Below, one piece after another: positions 61,465 through 64,000 of a stretch of DNA of 64,000 nt. Both the position numbers and the translations under genes were made by a program. The notes under the pieces are model-generated. The model ran no database searches, was not told the origin of the DNA, and saw nothing but the letters and a program-made list of their open reading frames with translations. Location of the stretch: assembly GCA_002914805.1 (NCBI GenBank), contig JXTB01000156.1, positions 445,198 to 509,197 of the forward strand, read 5' to 3'. Position 1 is the first letter of the stretch, and each line of letters opens with the position of its first letter. Source of the DNA: Parasponia andersonii (lineage: Eukaryota > Streptophyta > Magnoliopsida > Rosales > Cannabaceae).

Positions 61465-63140
61465 TTTCTGCCCAAACAGAACAATTGCCTCTGTCCCATA
61501 CTCCAGTTTGATCCATCGTCAACGACTGAAACACAACAGCGAAAGACTCTTCTTAGTGGTGATCGAAAGCAAGAATTTGTTGCCACTTACCAATATATCA
61601 GTTGTTAATACCTAACGAGTCCAAACCCTTTTCTTTCTCCTGAATAGATTCTCTAAGGTGACACTTTCCCAGAACCTTGAAAATCAAAAAAAGATATCAA
61701 CCCTTCTGTGAAAGCCTTCTTCAACTAGTGAAATAACAAACTATAATTACCTCCGATATTTCATCATCAGAATGTTTGAGATAAAGGGTCCAGATTGTAT
61801 CTTACAGTCCAGTCCCATTGAAAAGAGTAGGATCTTGGGGTATCACTCCAAAACGTGACCTCAAATCATGCAGTCCAATTGTTGAGATATCAATGCCATC
61901 TATAATCTTCCCTCCAGTTGGCTCTAACAGACGAAATAAAGCTCCGATCAAAGTTGTTTTCCCACTGCCAGTCGGACCAACTATACCAATCTTGTGCCCT
62001 CCTGCAAATGTGCAATTGATCCCACGAAGAACAAGTGGGGAGTTTGCTCTATATCTAATCTGTTCTTCGAAACAGATATTAAGAGCACATTAGCGATCTT
62101 GCTTTCTAATACTAATTGTTCTTTTAAATAGTGGTTTTATAATTTAAATGGGCAAAAGATTGTAATATTGGCATTAAATCAAAGAATATTTTACCTGCAA
62201 ATCATGTATCTCTACTTTACCCACAATAGGCCAATTTGGTGGTGGACGATTTTCTTCAATGGACACTTCGGGTGCTTCACTGGGTATGTACATGTGTTGG
62301 TTTAGTCTTTCTACTGAAATCATGTAATTTGTGAGAGTGCATTGGCTTTGAATAGAAAATACAAGGGACATGTTCAGCGAGAGGCCGTAAGAGAGTGCCA
62401 TCCCAATAACTCCTACAGTAACACAATTACTTTTCACGTTACTCCATGTCCATTTTTCTCCAAATATATCCAAAATGATTTCTATTTTTAGTTCCACAGG
62501 ATAGTAAAAGGGACAGTAAACAAAGTTTATATGTTAATACCGGAGCTAAAAGTTTCTGGTGGAAGAAGAACCATGCATAATGCTGCAGAAGCAAGAACTG
62601 TTGCACTGAGTGTTCCTAGACGTTGGACTGACCATTCATTTGCTGCAAAATTGAGAAAAAATGGGCTAGCGTTTATGCCAATGAGTTCTAGATTCTTCGC
62701 AAAGAAGCGTTCTTCCTCTTCAAAGACTCTTCAAAGAAGAGTTGGAGGCTAGTTGTCCAAAGTTTGATGGAATGAAAATGGGAATTCCCTATTCTTATAG
62801 GCATCAGGAGTAACATAATTTCATAACCTCACTGCCAGAGTGAATCAACGCTTTTTGTAAATAGTTGAGATGAGCAAAGACCTCACTTTCAGACAAATTA
62901 GTCTACTTGTGAAGTTCTCACTCTCTTTGTGGGATGAATTGGAGGCTCTTTAAACCAAAGAGTAAAAACAAAAATTGATGTTTGTTCTTGAAAGAACAGA
63001 GAGATCAAAGTAGAATTATTGAACAAATAACATAGCAAAACGAGTAAAGGAACAAAGGATAACATAGGAGCCAAAATTCGAAAACTCGTAGACATTTGGG
63101 ACAGCAATCAGTATATCTAGTCCACGAAAGGTCAAACGAA
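61465..63140 (-). pseudogene. Decayed second copy of the ABCC10-type gene
   Basis: Exon-like blocks align in order with the intact gene: exon 10 (61470-61527, [14 protein letters not shown]), exon 9 (61612-61677), exon 8 (61752-62062, GSGKTT region kept), exon 7 (62194-62412) and exon 6 (62542-62730), about 88% identical over exon 8 by eye. At about 62730 the sequence jumps to an exon 1 part (matching 21684 onward), so exons 2-5 are missing. A short duplicated filler (CTCTTCAAAG twice) sits at this joint. At about 62945-62980 it jumps again to the upstream flank (matching 23140 onward). NBD1, most of the membrane domains and the ATP-binding end are lost, so no transporter can be made. The left side is cut by further loss and by the Tat insertion. 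Confidence 0.88.
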
Positions 63141-64000
63141 AAACGTGTGAAGGAGAACTAAGTACATATAGAAACTTAAAGCTCGCTAATTTGAATGCCA
63201 TACATACCTGAATTTGCTAACGTAGTCCATCAGGAGAGTAAGAAGCTAATTCCTTACTAAAGCTCAAATCCTCAGAAATTTCAACCGGAAACAGAAATGT
63301 TATGTAGTTGAATTTTCATCTATATGAATAAAATTCTTGAATCATGAACTATGAAAAGTAATGTAATGTTATACACTAGTATGAACAGAAGAATTTAAAA
63401 GAAAAAAACCAAAAAAGTGACATTCATCTTGAGGTTACACTTTAACTAATTACCAATATTTGATTGATTTACTTAAGAAAAGATCATGGTCATAGACCCT
63501 TAGGCGGCTTTTGGTTGCTAAACCAAAATAGAAAATGAATGGGAATAGTAATATGAATGGAATGAGAGTAGAAATGGAGGCTTTTGGTTGCTAAACCAAA
63601 ATAGAAAATGAATGGGAATAGTAATATGAATGGAATGAGAGTAGAAATGGAATGAAAAAAAAAATTGATTGAGTTATTTTGTTAACATATTAGAATCAGT
63701 GTCTGAGTGAAGATTACTATATTTGGTTTATTATAAAATAGAATGAAATTAACATTATACAGATAAAATACCCTTATTACTAGAAAATTGGTACAAAAAG
63801 TTAATTTGGCACAAAAATTGATTCATTTATTTATTTATATATTTTTTGCATTAGAACATTCTTTTAAAAAAAATAAAAAATTTTAAAGACAGACATATCA
63901 TTTTTGTTCTTTTTTTTTAATATAAATTATGGTAAAAATTATAAAAATTAGATATTTATACGTAGTATATGAGTGTGAAGTAGCATTATCTGATTAATAA
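63141..64000. other. AT-rich intergenic DNA
   Basis: No gene recognised apart from the 73-bp tandem repeat noted separately. Confidence 0.55.
63506..63651. repeat. 73-bp tandem duplication
   Basis: The unit beginning GGCTTTTGGTTGCTAAACCA occurs at 63506-63578 and again at 63579-63651 without visible change. It is rich in GAATGG words, like the ends of some non-autonomous plant DNA transposons, but no terminal repeats were found. Confidence 0.9.

Overview
The window looks like nuclear DNA of a flowering plant, a eudicot (perhaps Rosales; this is an impression from protein flavour only). Evidence: spliced genes with GT/AG introns, plant-specific protein families (class III chitinase, DYW-type PPR protein, full-length ABCC transporter with plant-type ends), AT-rich intergenic DNA, and plant LTR-retrotransposon lineages (Ty1/copia; Ty3/gypsy chromovirus of Tekay/Del type; Ty3/gypsy Tat type with a second RNase H). 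There are four runs of N: two single-N joins (3895, 29477) and two gaps (30963-31025, 57408-57701).

Layout. 1-5.0 kb: intergenic DNA with an imperfect tandem repeat and the 3' end of a copia element with its LTR. 5.0-23.1 kb: a gene island. On the minus strand lie a class III chitinase (5965 to 5075), a single-exon DYW pentatricopeptide protein (9220 to 7157) and a three-exon Treslin/TICRR-like replication protein (13549 to 9901). On the plus strand is a two-exon plastid DUF3143-type protein (15418 to 16628), convergent with an eleven-exon ABCC10-type transporter (23002 to 17375, minus). 23.1-49.7 kb: gene-free, AT-rich DNA holding an old diverged LTR, a broken Tekay-like chromovirus (28014-37575, TSD TTAAA), two candidate solo LTRs (copia-like and Tat-like), a small CACTA-type MITE (47422-47886, TSD ATA) and several imperfect tandem duplications. 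49.7-63.1 kb: a decayed second copy of the DUF3143/ABCC segment, same order and orientation, split by a young Tat-type gypsy element (50324-61426, TSD CCTTG, equal 764-bp LTRs about 2% apart). 63.1-64 kb: intergenic, with a 73-bp tandem duplication.

Main observations: (1) an ancient direct segmental duplication of the DUF3143-ABCC10 pair, with the second copy reduced to a pseudogene by internal deletions and then hit by the Tat element; (2) the Tat element carries an antisense, intron-containing accessory gene with its own TATA box, leader intron and poly(A) signal, between pol and its 3' LTR; (3) a doubled 5' LTR in the Tekay element that is more likely an assembly join of two alleles than a biological structure; (4) a 12-base match to the initiator-tRNA-Met primer site, antisense, about 20 bases before the DUF3143 start codon. 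I found no convincing wholly new system; the antisense retroelement gene and the short-word cluster at 48.7-49.5 kb are the least explained structures.
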